Shown here: in pieces, positions 6,610 through 13,775 of the stretch | Layout of the letters: the number at the start of each line of letters is the position of its first letter | How positions within the stretch are numbered: the first letter of the stretch is position 1 | Assembly: GCA_026785795.1 (NCBI GenBank) | Contig: JAJAZJ010000218.1 | Coordinates: forward strand, 1-13,775 | Direction of reading: 5' to 3' | Length of the DNA: 13,775 nucleotides | Origin: Pseudoxanthomonas sp. | Lineage (GTDB): Bacteria > Pseudomonadota > Gammaproteobacteria > Xanthomonadales > Xanthomonadaceae | Program-made: the position numbers and the translations under genes | The notes under the pieces: model-generated | The model's database searches: none | Told to the model about the DNA's origin: nothing | What the model saw: the letters and a program-made list of their open reading frames with translations, nothing else

Positions 6610-7440
6610 TCAGCCCAGTCGGGTCAGCACGGACTGGGTAGGCTTGGCCAGGTTCAGCGTGTAGAAGTGCAGCGCGGGCGCGCCGCCCGCAAGCAGACGC
6701 TGGCATAGCGCAGCCACCACGTCGGCACCGAACTCGCGGATCGAGTCGGCGTCGTCGCCCAGGGCCTGCATGCGCTTGCCGATCCAGCGCGGAATTTCCG
6801 CACCGCAGGCTTCGGAGAAACGCCGCAGTTGGGCGTAGTTGGAAATCGGCATGACGCCTGGGACGATCGGGATCTGCACGCCAAGTTTGCGCACCGCGTC
6901 CACGAAGTGGAAATACGCATCGGCGTTGTAGAAATACTGGGTGATGGCGCCGTTGGCACCGGCGTCGACCTTGGCCTTGAAGTGCCTCAGGTCGGCCAGC
7001 GCGTCATCAGCCTGGGGATGGGTTTCCGGGTAAGCGCCGACCTCGATGTGGAAGGCATCGCCGTGCTCGGCGCGAATGAACCCGATCAGGTCGGTGGCAT
7101 AGCGCAGGTCGCCTGGATGGCCCATGCCCGAAGGCAGGTCACCGCGCAGGGCGACTATGCGTCGGCAGCCCATCTCACGGTAGAGGTGCAGCAGTTCGCG
7201 GATTTCCTCGCGACTTCCGCCTACGCAGGACAGGTGCGGCGTAGCGTCAAAGCCGTGCCCGTGCTTGAGGTGGCGGACGGTCTCTGCGGTGTAGCTGAGG
7301 GTGGAACCACCGGCGCCAAAGGTGCAGGACACGTATTCAGGCGAATACTGCTTCAGCTTTGCCGCGGTGCGGTCCAGCTGTGCGCCCTGCTGATCGGTCT
7401 TGGGTGGGTAGAACTCGAAGGAAACGGGAATGCCTGACAT
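6610..7440 (-). CDS. metF: 5,10-methylenetetrahydrofolate reductase MetF
   Basis: 276 residues. FAD enzyme that reduces 5,10-methylene-THF to 5-methyl-THF, the methyl donor for homocysteine remethylation. Family motifs: SFEFYPPKT near the N-terminus with the proton-donor-type Glu at E9, VSCTFGAGGST, RIVALRGDLP with the flavin-site Asp at D101, GAYPETHPQA, KVDAGANGAITQYFYN, and IPIVPGVMPISN. The length fits bacterial MetF (about 275-300). Start 7440 is chosen because MSGIPVSFEFYPP matches the family N-terminus; earlier in-frame starts at 7467 or 7497 run into the intergenic hairpin. It lies 71 nt downstream of ahcY on the same strand and is probably co-transcribed from the SAH-controlled promoter. 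Confidence 0.95.
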   Translation of the reverse strand: MSGIPVSFEFYPPKTDQQGAQLDRTAAKLKQYSPEYVSCTFGAGGSTLSYTAETVRHLKHGHGFDATPHLSCVGGSREEIRELLHLYREMGCRRIVALRGDLPSGMGHPGDLRYATDLIGFIRAEHGDAFHIEVGAYPETHPQADDALADLRHFKAKVDAGANGAITQYFYNADAYFHFVDAVRKLGVQIPIVPGVMPISNYAQLRRFSEACGAEIPRWIGKRMQALGDDADSIREFGADVVAALCQRLLAGGAPALHFYTLNLAKPTQSVLTRLG

Positions 7441-7476
7441 CAGGGTGGAGTCTCGCCTTTGCGGCATCGGTAGACG

Positions 7477-7504
7477 GGAACGGGTGGCCGCAGCCACCCG
7501 TTCC
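7477..7504 (-). other. Perfect 12-bp hairpin between ahcY and metF
   Basis: GGAACGGGTGGC (7477-7488) and GCCACCCGTTCC (7493-7504) form a perfect 12-bp stem with a 4-nt loop, 7 nt past the ahcY stop. No T-run follows on the minus strand, so it is unlikely to stop all transcription. It may be an mRNA-stabilising or partially attenuating element that lowers metF relative to ahcY. On the + strand a GTAG tetranucleotide (7470-7473) lies just before it, as in GTAG-headed REP elements of Stenotrophomonas, so it could be a degenerate REP. Confidence 0.7.
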
Positions 7505-7511
7505 GGCTTGC

Positions 7512-8942
7512 TCAGTAGCGGTAGTGCTCCGGCTTGAACGGGCCGTCCATGTCCACGTCCAGGTAGGCCGCCTGATCAGGGGTCAGCGTGGTCAGGACCA
7601 CGCCGATCTTCTCCAGGTGCAGGCGCGCCACTTCCTCGTCCAGCTTCTTGGGCAGGATGTAGACCTTGGCCTCGTAGCTGTCCTTGTTCGCCCACAGGTC
7701 GATCTGGGCCAGGGTCTGGTTGGAGAACGAGTTGGACATGACGAAGCTCGGGTGGCCGGTAGCGCAGCCCAGGTTGACCAGGCGGCCGTCGGCCAGCAGG
7801 AAGATCGCGTTGCCGTCCTTGAAGGTGTACTTGTCCACCTGCGGCTTGATGTTGAGCTTCTCGACGCCGGCCATCTCGTTGAGCGCGTCGACCTGGATCT
7901 CGTTGTCGAAGTGGCCGATGTTGCAGACGATGGCCTGGTCCTTCATCTGGCTCAGGTGCTCAACGGTCAGCACGTCCTTGTTGCCGGTGCTGGTGACGTA
8001 GATATCAGCGCGGCCCAGGGTGCTTTCCACGGTGTTGACCTCAAAGCCTTCCATCGACGCCTGCAGCGCGCAGATCGGGTCGATCTCGGTGACCACCACG
8101 CGTGCACCGTAGGCACGAAGCGACGCGGCACTGCCCTTGCCCACGTCGCCGTAGCCGCAGACCACGGCGACCTTGCCGGCCAGCATCACGTCCATCGCGC
8201 GCTTCAGGCCGTCGGCCAGCGACTCGCGGCAGCCGTACAGGTTGTCGAACTTGGACTTGGTGACCGAATCGTTGACGTTGATCGCCGGGACCAGCAGCGA
8301 CTTGGCCTGGACCATCTGGTACAGGCGATGCACGCCGGTGGTGGTTTCTTCGGAAACGCCCTTCCAGTCCTTGACTACGTTGTGCCAGAAGCCGGGGCGC
8401 TCTTTCGCAACGCGCTTCAGCAGCGCCTTGATCACGCCTTCCTCGTGCGAGGAGGCCGGTTCGTCGACCCAAGTGGAGCCGTTTTCCAGCTCATAACCCT
8501 TGTGGATCAGCAGGGTGACGTCGCCGCCATCGTCGACCACCAGCTGTGGGCCCTTGCCACCTGGGAAGGTGAGCGCGTCCAGGGTGCAGTCCCAGTACTC
8601 TTCCAGGGTTTCGCCCTTCCAGGCGAACACGGGGGTGCCGGTCGCGGCGATGGCCTGCGCGGCGTGGTCCTGGGTGGAGAAGATGTTGCATGACGCCCAG
8701 CGCACGTCGGCGCCGATGTCCTTCATCGTTTCGATCAGCACCGCCGTCTGGATGGTCATGTGCAGCGAACCGGTGACACGCACGCCCTTCAGTGGCTTGG
8801 CGGCTGAATATTTCTTGCGAATCGCCATCAGGCCAGGCATCTCGTGCTCAGCGATGTCCAATTCCTTGCGGCCCCATTCGGCGTCCTTGAGGGACATGTC
8901 CGAGACCTTGTAGTCGTGCTTCTGCTTGAGTTGTGCGTTCAT
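7512..8942 (-). CDS. ahcY: S-adenosylhomocysteine hydrolase (adenosylhomocysteinase)
   Basis: 476 residues. NAD-dependent enzyme that reversibly splits SAH into adenosine and homocysteine, relieving product inhibition of methyltransferases. Signatures: [36 protein letters not shown] (substrate and NAD site with the Lys/Asp pair), the Rossmann loop [20 protein letters not shown] near residue 260, [11 protein letters not shown], and the C-terminal KPEHYRY whose Lys and Tyr reach the neighbouring subunit's NAD. The length fits the long bacterial/plant form. Start 8942 ([12 protein letters not shown]) is chosen because GGAG at 8953-8950 sits 7 nt upstream; an in-frame ATG at 8972 would add ten residues and lies inside a leader hairpin. 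First gene of the ahcY-metF-DUF4124 unit, under an SAH riboswitch. Confidence 0.97.
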   Translation of the reverse strand: MNAQLKQKHDYKVSDMSLKDAEWGRKELDIAEHEMPGLMAIRKKYSAAKPLKGVRVTGSLHMTIQTAVLIETMKDIGADVRWASCNIFSTQDHAAQAIAATGTPVFAWKGETLEEYWDCTLDALTFPGGKGPQLVVDDGGDVTLLIHKGYELENGSTWVDEPASSHEEGVIKALLKRVAKERPGFWHNVVKDWKGVSEETTTGVHRLYQMVQAKSLLVPAINVNDSVTKSKFDNLYGCRESLADGLKRAMDVMLAGKVAVVCGYGDVGKGSAASLRAYGARVVVTEIDPICALQASMEGFEVNTVESTLGRADIYVTSTGNKDVLTVEHLSQMKDQAIVCNIGHFDNEIQVDALNEMAGVEKLNIKPQVDKYTFKDGNAIFLLADGRLVNLGCATGHPSFVMSNSFSNQTLAQIDLWANKDSYEAKVYILPKKLDEEVARLHLEKIGVVLTTLTPDQAAYLDVDMDGPFKPEHYRY

Positions 8943-8949
8943 GACATTG

Positions 8950-8987
8950 CTCCGGGTAACTTGCGATTGCATCGCATGATGGTCCGG
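8950..8987 (-). promoter_or_regulatory. Possible expression platform of the SAH riboswitch with ahcY ribosome-binding site
   Basis: The Shine-Dalgarno GGAG lies at 8953-8950. CCGG at 8955-8952 overlaps it and can pair with CCGG at 8987-8984, closing over a 6-bp hairpin TGCGAT/ATCGCA (8976-8971 with 8967-8962). The upstream CCGG overlaps the 3' strand of the riboswitch pseudoknot (8991-8986). Ligand binding could therefore free the ribosome-binding site. There is no terminator stem with a T-run here, which favours control of translation. The sequestering pairing is only 4 bp and is inference. Confidence 0.4.
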
Positions 8988-9103
8988 GCGCCGTTACAGG
9001 AACACTCAGCCGAGCCTGGCCGGACTATGTTCGAACCCTGCACACGGTGGTGCGGGATCTTGCGGAAGAATCCGCCCATGTCTCGGTCGCAGCGCCCCTC
9101 GGC
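8984..9103 (-). promoter_or_regulatory. S-adenosylhomocysteine (SAH) riboswitch
   Basis: Read on the minus strand, the leader contains the hallmark core CCGAGGGGCGCTGCGACCGA (from 9102), then CCGGCCAGGCTCGG (9023-9010), then AACGGCGCCCGG (8995-8984). P1 forms from CCGAG (9102-9098) and CTCGG (9014-9010). The H-type pseudoknot forms from GGGCGC (9097-9092) and GCGCCC (8991-8986). A variable internal arm includes the hairpin GCGGA/TCCGC. These match the known SAH riboswitch class (ahcY-associated, found in proteobacteria), which turns expression on when SAH is high. Its position directly ahead of ahcY confirms the call. Confidence 0.93.
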
Positions 9104-9114
9104 GAAGCCCGGGC

Positions 9115-9120
9115 ATTATA
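9115..9120 (-). promoter_or_regulatory. -10 box of the ahcY operon promoter
   Basis: A perfect TATAAT reads leftward from 9120 to 9115. Transcription should start near 9108, about six nucleotides before riboswitch stem P1 at 9102, so the leader is almost entirely aptamer. At 16-18 nt upstream there is only a poor -35 (ATCTTT or TCTTTC around 9138-9144), which suggests a moderate or activated promoter. The ppc promoter must lie in the same 9120-9216 stretch on the opposite strand, but I see no convincing box for it. Confidence 0.75.
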
Positions 9121-9216
9121 TCTCTTCTTCCGGATGGAAAGATATTCCGGTTCCGTACGGTTAAGGTAGGCTGGGTCCGGAGCGACCCTAGCGCCCGCCA
9201 AAGCAGACTCCAGCCC

Positions 9217-11925
9217 ATGAATGATCCCCGCAGCCTCGAGTTTGCCCCGCCCGATGCCCCCTTGCGTGACGATGTCCGCCGCCTGGGCGCCCTGGTGGGC
9301 GAGATGCTGGCCGAGCAGGTCTCGCCGACCTTCCTGCAGGAGGTCGAGCAGGTCCGCACCACCGCGATCGCCCGTCGCCAGGGCGCTGAACCACCGGCCT
9401 CGCTGGCGAGCCTGCTGGCAGGGCTGGAACCCGACCGCGCCGAGTCGCTGGTGCGCGCATTCAGCGCCTATTTCCAGGTCGTCAACATCGCCGAGCGCGT
9501 CCACCGTATCCGCCGCCGCCGCGACTATCAGCGTGCCGGAGGCGCGCCGCAGCCGGACGGCCTGCATGACGCGCTGCTCAGGCTCAAGGCGCAGGGCGTG
9601 ACCCTGCAGGAGCTCGCCGAGTGGCTGCCCCGCATCGACATAGAGCCCGTATTCACCGCGCATCCCTCCGAAGCCGTGCGCCGCGTGTTGCTTGAGAAAG
9701 AACAACTGATGATCGCAAGCCTGGTCAATGACCTGGACGGCAACCGTACCCCAGGCGAACGTGCCACCGACATCGCCCGCTTCCGCATGGCCCTGACCTC
9801 GTCCTGGCAAACCGCCGATTTCTCCCCCGTGCGTCCGGGCGTGGAAGACGAGCGCGAGCATGTCGGCTTCTACCTGACCAACGTGCTGTATCGGGTGATG
9901 CCGGCGCTTTATGAAACGCTGGAGACCGCGCTGGGTGAGACTTTCGGGGAATCCATCGAGGTACCGCGCCTGCTGCGCTTCGGCACCTGGGTAGGCGGGG
10001 ACATGGACGGCAATCCCAATGTGGACGGTGGCACCATTGCCGCGACCCTGCGCGCCCAGCGTCGCGCCATCCTGCAGCTCTATCTCAAGGAGCTGCGCCA
10101 GCTCACCACCCTGCTCAGCCAGTCCAGGGACGCGGTGGGCGTATCGCCGCAGGTGGAAGTCCAGGTCGAACGCTATCGTGAGCTGCTGCCGCAGGCGGCC
10201 AGGCGATCCAATCCACGCCACGACGACCAGCCCTACCGCCTGCTCAACGACCTGATGCGTGCGCGTCTGCAGGCGACGCTGAAGGACGCGCACGGCGGCT
10301 ATGCCTCGCCAAAAGAATTCGCCGACGACGTCGACCTGATCCTGCACAGCCTGGAACAGCATCGCGGCGTGCATGCGGGCTGGTTCGCGGTGCGCCGGCT
10401 GGCCTGGCGCGTGCGCAGCTTCGGTTTCCACCTGGCGCGGCTGGACGTGCGCCAGGAATCCAGCGTGCACGCCCACGCGGTGGCCGCGGCGCTGCAGGAC
10501 GAGCAATGGGAAGACCGTGATGCAGTCGAACGTGGCCGCGTGCTGGGGACTTATGCGGGGGGCGAAAAGCCCCTGCCGGAAAGCGGTGACGAGGTCGGCG
10601 TGCGCATGGACGCGGTGTTCAATGCCCTGGCCGAAGCACGCCAGCTGCACGGCCCCGATGCGCTGGGCGCCTACATCATCAGCATGGCCCACAGCCGGGC
10701 CGACGTATTGACCGTGCTTGCGCTGGCCCGGCGCGGCGGCTTGGTGGACGCAAGCGGCAGCGTGCCGCTGGACATCGCGCCGCTGTTCGAAACCGTCGAC
10801 GACCTGCAGCATGGTCCGGACACGCTGCGCGACCTGCTGGCTGATCCGGTGTATCTGGCACATCTGCAGGCGCGCGACAACGTGCAGATGGTGATGCTGG
10901 GCTATTCGGACAGCGGCAAGGACGGCGGCATTGCAGCTTCGCGCTGGGGCCTGCAGCGCGCCCAGGTGGAGCTGCTGCAGGTGGCCAACGAGCTGGGCAT
11001 CCGCCTGACCTTCTTCCACGGGCGCGGCGGCTCGATCAGCCGCGGCGGCGGCAAGACCACGCGTGCGGTCGATGCCGCGCCGCGCGGCAGCGTCGACGGC
11101 CGCCTGCGGGTGACCGAACAGGGGGAAGTCATCCACCGGAAATACGGGATCCGCGCGCTTGCCCTGCGTTCGCTGGAGCAGACCACCGGTGCGGTACTGC
11201 TGTCCAGCCTGCGTCCAAGGCCGCAGGAGTTGCGCGAGGCGGGGTGGCGGCAAACCATGGACACGGTGGCCGAGGCCAGCACGCGCGCCTATCGACGCTT
11301 CGTGGGCGCGCCGGACTTCATGGATTACTTCCGCAACGCCACGCCGATCGACGTGATCGAGCGCATGACCCTGGGCTCGCGGCCGTCGCGGCGCCTGGGC
11401 GAGGACGCGGCGCTGGCCAACCTGCGCGCGATTCCCTGGGTGTTCGCCTGGAGCCAGTCGCGCGCGGTAATTCCCGGCTGGTACGGCGTGGGCAGCGGCC
11501 TGCAGGCGGTGGTGGATGCCGGGGGCGAGGACAGCCTGCGGGAGATGGCGCGGGACTGGCCGTTCTTCAGGACCTTGCTGGCGGATGTCTCCATGGTGCT
11601 GGCCAAGGGCGACCTGAGTATCGCCGAGCTGTTCTCGCGCATGTCCGGCGCCCTGCACGGGCAGTTTTTTCCACGGGTGGTGCAGGAACATGCGCTGACC
11701 TTGAAGTGGCTGCTGCGCCTGAAGGACAGCCAATGGCTGCTGCAGGATGACCAGCGGCTGGCGCTTTCCATCCGCCTGCGCAATCCCTATATCGACCCGA
11801 TCAGCGTGCTGCAGGTGGACCTGCTGAAGCGCTGGCGCGACAGCGGCCGCGAGGATCAAACCCTGCTGCGCGCGCTGGTGGCCAGCGTCAACGGGGTATC
11901 GCAGGGCGTGCAGAACACCGGCTAG
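9217..11925 (+). CDS. ppc: Phosphoenolpyruvate carboxylase
   Basis: 902 residues (E. coli 883). Anaplerotic enzyme that adds bicarbonate to PEP to give oxaloacetate and phosphate. Motifs: [17 protein letters not shown] with catalytic His149 (E. coli His138), [42 protein letters not shown] with Lys568, [14 protein letters not shown] with catalytic Arg603 (E. coli Arg587), [51 protein letters not shown] and the C-terminal NTG, whose Asn900 corresponds to the aspartate-binding Asn881. Catalytic and allosteric positions look present, so the enzyme is probably feedback-inhibited by aspartate or malate; that is inferred from the family. ATG 9217 gives the usual N-terminus; the ribosome-binding site is weak. 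It diverges from ahcY across a 274-nt region that contains the riboswitch. Confidence 0.97.
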   Translation: MNDPRSLEFAPPDAPLRDDVRRLGALVGEMLAEQVSPTFLQEVEQVRTTAIARRQGAEPPASLASLLAGLEPDRAESLVRAFSAYFQVVNIAERVHRIRRRRDYQRAGGAPQPDGLHDALLRLKAQGVTLQELAEWLPRIDIEPVFTAHPSEAVRRVLLEKEQLMIASLVNDLDGNRTPGERATDIARFRMALTSSWQTADFSPVRPGVEDEREHVGFYLTNVLYRVMPALYETLETALGETFGESIEVPRLLRFGTWVGGDMDGNPNVDGGTIAATLRAQRRAILQLYLKELRQLTTLLSQSRDAVGVSPQVEVQVERYRELLPQAARRSNPRHDDQPYRLLNDLMRARLQATLKDAHGGYASPKEFADDVDLILHSLEQHRGVHAGWFAVRRLAWRVRSFGFHLARLDVRQESSVHAHAVAAALQDEQWEDRDAVERGRVLGTYAGGEKPLPESGDEVGVRMDAVFNALAEARQLHGPDALGAYIISMAHSRADVLTVLALARRGGLVDASGSVPLDIAPLFETVDDLQHGPDTLRDLLADPVYLAHLQARDNVQMVMLGYSDSGKDGGIAASRWGLQRAQVELLQVANELGIRLTFFHGRGGSISRGGGKTTRAVDAAPRGSVDGRLRVTEQGEVIHRKYGIRALALRSLEQTTGAVLLSSLRPRPQELREAGWRQTMDTVAEASTRAYRRFVGAPDFMDYFRNATPIDVIERMTLGSRPSRRLGEDAALANLRAIPWVFAWSQSRAVIPGWYGVGSGLQAVVDAGGEDSLREMARDWPFFRTLLADVSMVLAKGDLSIAELFSRMSGALHGQFFPRVVQEHALTLKWLLRLKDSQWLLQDDQRLALSIRLRNPYIDPISVLQVDLLKRWRDSGREDQTLLRALVASVNGVSQGVQNTG

Positions 11926-11946
11926 CGGAAAGCGCCAATCGCTGCC

Positions 11947-12038
11947 GTAGGAGCTGCTCAAGCTGCGACCTGATTCAATACGTTCGCCGAAATCATGCGC
12001 TGGTGATTTGCGTGGGTCGCAGCTTGCGCAGCTCCTAC
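11947..12038. repeat. Inverted pair of GTAG-headed REP elements (BIME-like) between ppc and uup
   Basis: A 24-nt element at 11947-11970 (starts GTAGGAGCTGC, ends AGCTGCGACC) and its inverted copy at 12015-12038 are identical except for one base, with a 44-nt unrelated spacer. Each arm contains the small palindrome AGCT N5 AGCT. The GTAG head and the placement between convergent stop codons (11925 and 12052) are typical of dispersed REP/BIME elements in Stenotrophomonas, Pseudomonas and relatives, which are mobilised by RAYT transposases. The folded transcript would make a strong stem in both directions and may limit read-through or protect 3' ends. No RAYT gene is present in this window. Confidence 0.88.
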
Positions 12039-12051
12039 AAGCGTGCTCGGA

Positions 12052-13775
12052 TCAAGCGTCGAGGGCGTTCCAACGCTGGTAGGCGTGTTCCAGGTCTGCC
12101 TGCAGCTGGGCCGATGCCTGGTTGAAGGCGAGGATCGCAGCGGTGTCCTGCTGGTAGAACTTCGGCTCGTTCATGGCGGCTGTGCGGGACGCGATATCGG
12201 CTTCCAGCTGCTCGATCCTTGCGGGCAGCAGCTCCAGTTCGCGCGCGTCCTTGTAGCTGAGCTTGCGTTTAGGCTCGGTGGCTGCGGCAACGGCTGCGGG
12301 CTGTACCGGGCTGGGTGAGGCTTTCAGCGGTGCAGCGGATTCGGCATTGAACAGCGCGGCCGGGCGCTGGCGTACCCAGTCGCTATAGCCGCCCACGTAA
12401 TCGGTCAGGCGGCCCTGGCCTTCCAGCACCAGGGTGCTGGTGACCACGTTGTCGATGAACTCGCGGTCATGGCTGACCAGCAGCAGCGTGCCCCTGTATT
12501 CGCCCAGTAATTCTTCCAGCAGCTCCAGCGTTTCCACGTCCAGGTCGTTGGTGGGTTCATCCATCACCAGCAGGTTGGAGGGCTGGGCGAACAGCTTGGC
12601 CAGCAGCAGGCGGTTGCGCTCGCCGCCGGACAGGCGGGTGATGGGCGCACGCGCGCGCTCCGGCGAGAACAGGAAATCCTGCAGGTAGCCGATGATGTGC
12701 TTGCGCGTGCCGTTGACCTCGATGAAGTCGCGGCCTTCGGCCACGTTCTCCAGCGCATTCAGGCTGTCGTTGAGCTGGCTGCGGTGCTGGTCGAAATAGG
12801 CGACCTGCAGGCCAGTACCCAGCCGAACTTCACCGTGCTGCGGCTGCAGTTCGCCCAGCATGATCTTCAGCAGGGTCGACTTGCGGGCGCCGTTGGGGCC
12901 GATGATGCCGACGCGGTCGCCGCGGATGATGGTGCCTGACACATTGTCCAGCAGCACGCGGCCGTCGTAGGCCTGGGTTACGTGTTCGAACTCGATGACC
13001 TTCTTGCCCGAGTTCTGCGCCGCAGATACTTCCATGCGCACGTTGCCGCCCAGGTCGCGGCGCTGGGAACGTTCGCGGCGCAGCGCCTTCAGCGCGGTCA
13101 CCCGGCCCTCGTTGCGCGTGCGCCGGGCCTTGATGCCCTGGCGGATCCAGATTTCCTCCTGCGCCAGCAGCTTGTCGAAGCGCGCGTTCTCCTGCGCCTC
13201 GGCGTGCAGGCGCTCCTCGCGGCGGCGCAGGTAGTTTTCGTAGTCGCCGGGCCAGCTGGTGACCTGGCCGCGGTCGATCTCCACGATGCGCGTGGCCAGC
13301 GCACGCAGGAAGCTGCGGTCGTGGGTGACGAAGACAATGCTGCCCTCGAACTGCTTCAGAAACCCTTCCAGCCAGGCGATCGCGTCAATGTCCAGATGGT
13401 TGGTGGGCTCGTCCAGCAGCAGGATGTCGGGCTTGCGCACCAGCGCCTGGGCCAGCAGCACCCGGCGCTTCATGCCGCCGGACAGTGCCGCAAAGTCGGC
13501 ATCTTCCGGCAGCTCCAGCTTGGTCAGCACCTGCTGCACGCGCAGGTCCAGGTCCCAGCCGTGCTGGGCCTCGATCTTTTCCTGGGCCTCGCCCATGGCC
13601 TCCAAGTCGCCGTCGTGCAGCGCGTGGTGGTACTGCGCCAGCAGGTGACCCAGGTCACCCAGGCCTTCGGCAACCACGTCGAACACGGTGCCATGGGTGC
13701 CTTGCGGCACTTCCTGGGCCATGCGCGCCACCACCGCGCCGTTCTGCAGGCGCACTTCGCCATCATCGGGCGTGA
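12052..13775 (-). CDS. uup: ABC-F family ATPase Uup-type (N-terminus beyond window)
   Basis: About 573 residues are visible; the gene enters from the right edge in mid-frame and the first Walker A motif is missing. Seen in order: domain 1 signature LSGGMKRRVLLAQAL, Walker B ILLLDEPTNHLD, switch His in VTHDRSF; the interdomain arm with KARRTRNEGR and LKALRRERSQRR; domain 2 Walker A GPNGARKST (12874-12900), signature LSGGERNRLLLAK, Walker B LLVMDEPTNDLD, VSHDREF; then YVGGYSDWVRQR and a C-terminal coiled coil (LPARIEQLEADI...), which mark Uup rather than EttA or YheS. The family is cytosolic, has no membrane domain, acts on ribosomes, and affects transposon excision in E. coli. Oddity: Arg (CGC) replaces the last Gly of the second P-loop. 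The stop is TGA at 12054-12052. Initiation cannot be judged. Confidence 0.93.
   Translation of the reverse strand, partial: TPDDGEVRLQNGAVVARMAQEVPQGTHGTVFDVVAEGLGDLGHLLAQYHHALHDGDLEAMGEAQEKIEAQHGWDLDLRVQQVLTKLELPEDADFAALSGGMKRRVLLAQALVRKPDILLLDEPTNHLDIDAIAWLEGFLKQFEGSIVFVTHDRSFLRALATRIVEIDRGQVTSWPGDYENYLRRREERLHAEAQENARFDKLLAQEEIWIRQGIKARRTRNEGRVTALKALRRERSQRRDLGGNVRMEVSAAQNSGKKVIEFEHVTQAYDGRVLLDNVSGTIIRGDRVGIIGPNGARKSTLLKIMLGELQPQHGEVRLGTGLQVAYFDQHRSQLNDSLNALENVAEGRDFIEVNGTRKHIIGYLQDFLFSPERARAPITRLSGGERNRLLLAKLFAQPSNLLVMDEPTNDLDVETLELLEELLGEYRGTLLLVSHDREFIDNVVTSTLVLEGQGRLTDYVGGYSDWVRQRPAALFNAESAAPLKASPSPVQPAAVAAATEPKRKLSYKDARELELLPARIEQLEADIASRTAAMNEPKFYQQDTAAILAFNQASAQLQADLEHAYQRWNALDA

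Noticed and set aside
7359..8693. A 444-residue open frame antisense to ahcY and metF
   Set aside because: Shadow frame of two well-supported genes, with low-complexity composition (Val/Gln/His/Asp-rich) and no recognisable motif.
8943..8972. Ten-residue N-terminal extension of AhcY ([10 protein letters not shown])
   Set aside because: That ATG lies in a leader hairpin without a ribosome-binding site, whereas GGAG is correctly spaced before ATG 8942.
9115..9216. MetJ-type operator controlling ahcY/metF
   Set aside because: No AGACGTCT-like met-box repeats are present; control is better explained by the SAH riboswitch.
9025..11961. A 978-residue open frame antisense to ppc
   Set aside because: It mirrors the codon structure of a clear PEP carboxylase gene. 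High GC at third positions suppresses stops on the opposite strand, and the translation is rich in His/Gln/Arg/Ala/Gly with no domain or ribosome-binding site.
1..13775. CRISPR array, prophage, insertion sequence or defence island
   Set aside because: No regularly spaced repeats, transposase, integrase, nuclease or toxin-antitoxin reading frames were found; nearly all of the window is accounted for by the genes listed.

Overview
The window is GC-rich, gene-dense chromosomal DNA from a gammaproteobacterium, most likely a member of the Xanthomonadaceae (Stenotrophomonas/Xanthomonas group). The basis is the protein sequences (xanthomonad-like AhcY, MetF, PEP carboxylase and RimK), an S-adenosylhomocysteine riboswitch ahead of ahcY, and a GTAG-headed REP-type inverted repeat. 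This is a judgement from memory of the families, not a database search. No transposase, integrase, CRISPR array, tRNA or rRNA was seen.

Left part (1-2393, + strand): the last 44 codons of one secreted DUF11-type repeat protein, overlapping by 4 nt (ATGA) a complete 754-residue paralogue. The 132-nt ends of the two genes are about 93% identical, so this is a tandem duplication and probably a translationally coupled pair. rimK follows (2504-3382), encoding the ATP-grasp ligase that adds glutamates to ribosomal protein S6.

Middle (3383-5757, + strand): a 352-nt intergenic region unusually rich in TTAA for this genome. It holds two OmpR-family-like direct repeats, a strong intrinsic terminator, and between them a possible short RNA of about 120 nt. 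An overlapping response regulator/histidine kinase pair follows; its signal is unknown.

Centre (5972-9120, - strand): a sulfur/one-carbon operon read right to left. A perfect TATAAT -10 box leads into an SAH riboswitch, then ahcY (SAH hydrolase), metF (methylene-THF reductase) and a small exported DUF4124-like protein. When SAH builds up, the riboswitch should raise AhcY, which removes SAH and releases homocysteine. MetF makes the 5-methyl-THF used to remethylate homocysteine to methionine.

Right (9217-13775): ppc (PEP carboxylase, + strand) diverges from ahcY. It converges on an ABC-F ATPase of the Uup type (- strand, N-terminus cut by the window edge). A 92-nt inverted REP pair sits between the two converging genes. 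The Uup reading has Arg in place of the invariant last Gly of its second Walker A motif.

Most of the content is conserved housekeeping. The points most worth a second look are the TTAA-repeat/terminator locus ahead of the two-component system, the Uup Walker A substitution, the near-identical DUF11 gene ends, and the exported protein attached to the riboswitch-controlled operon.
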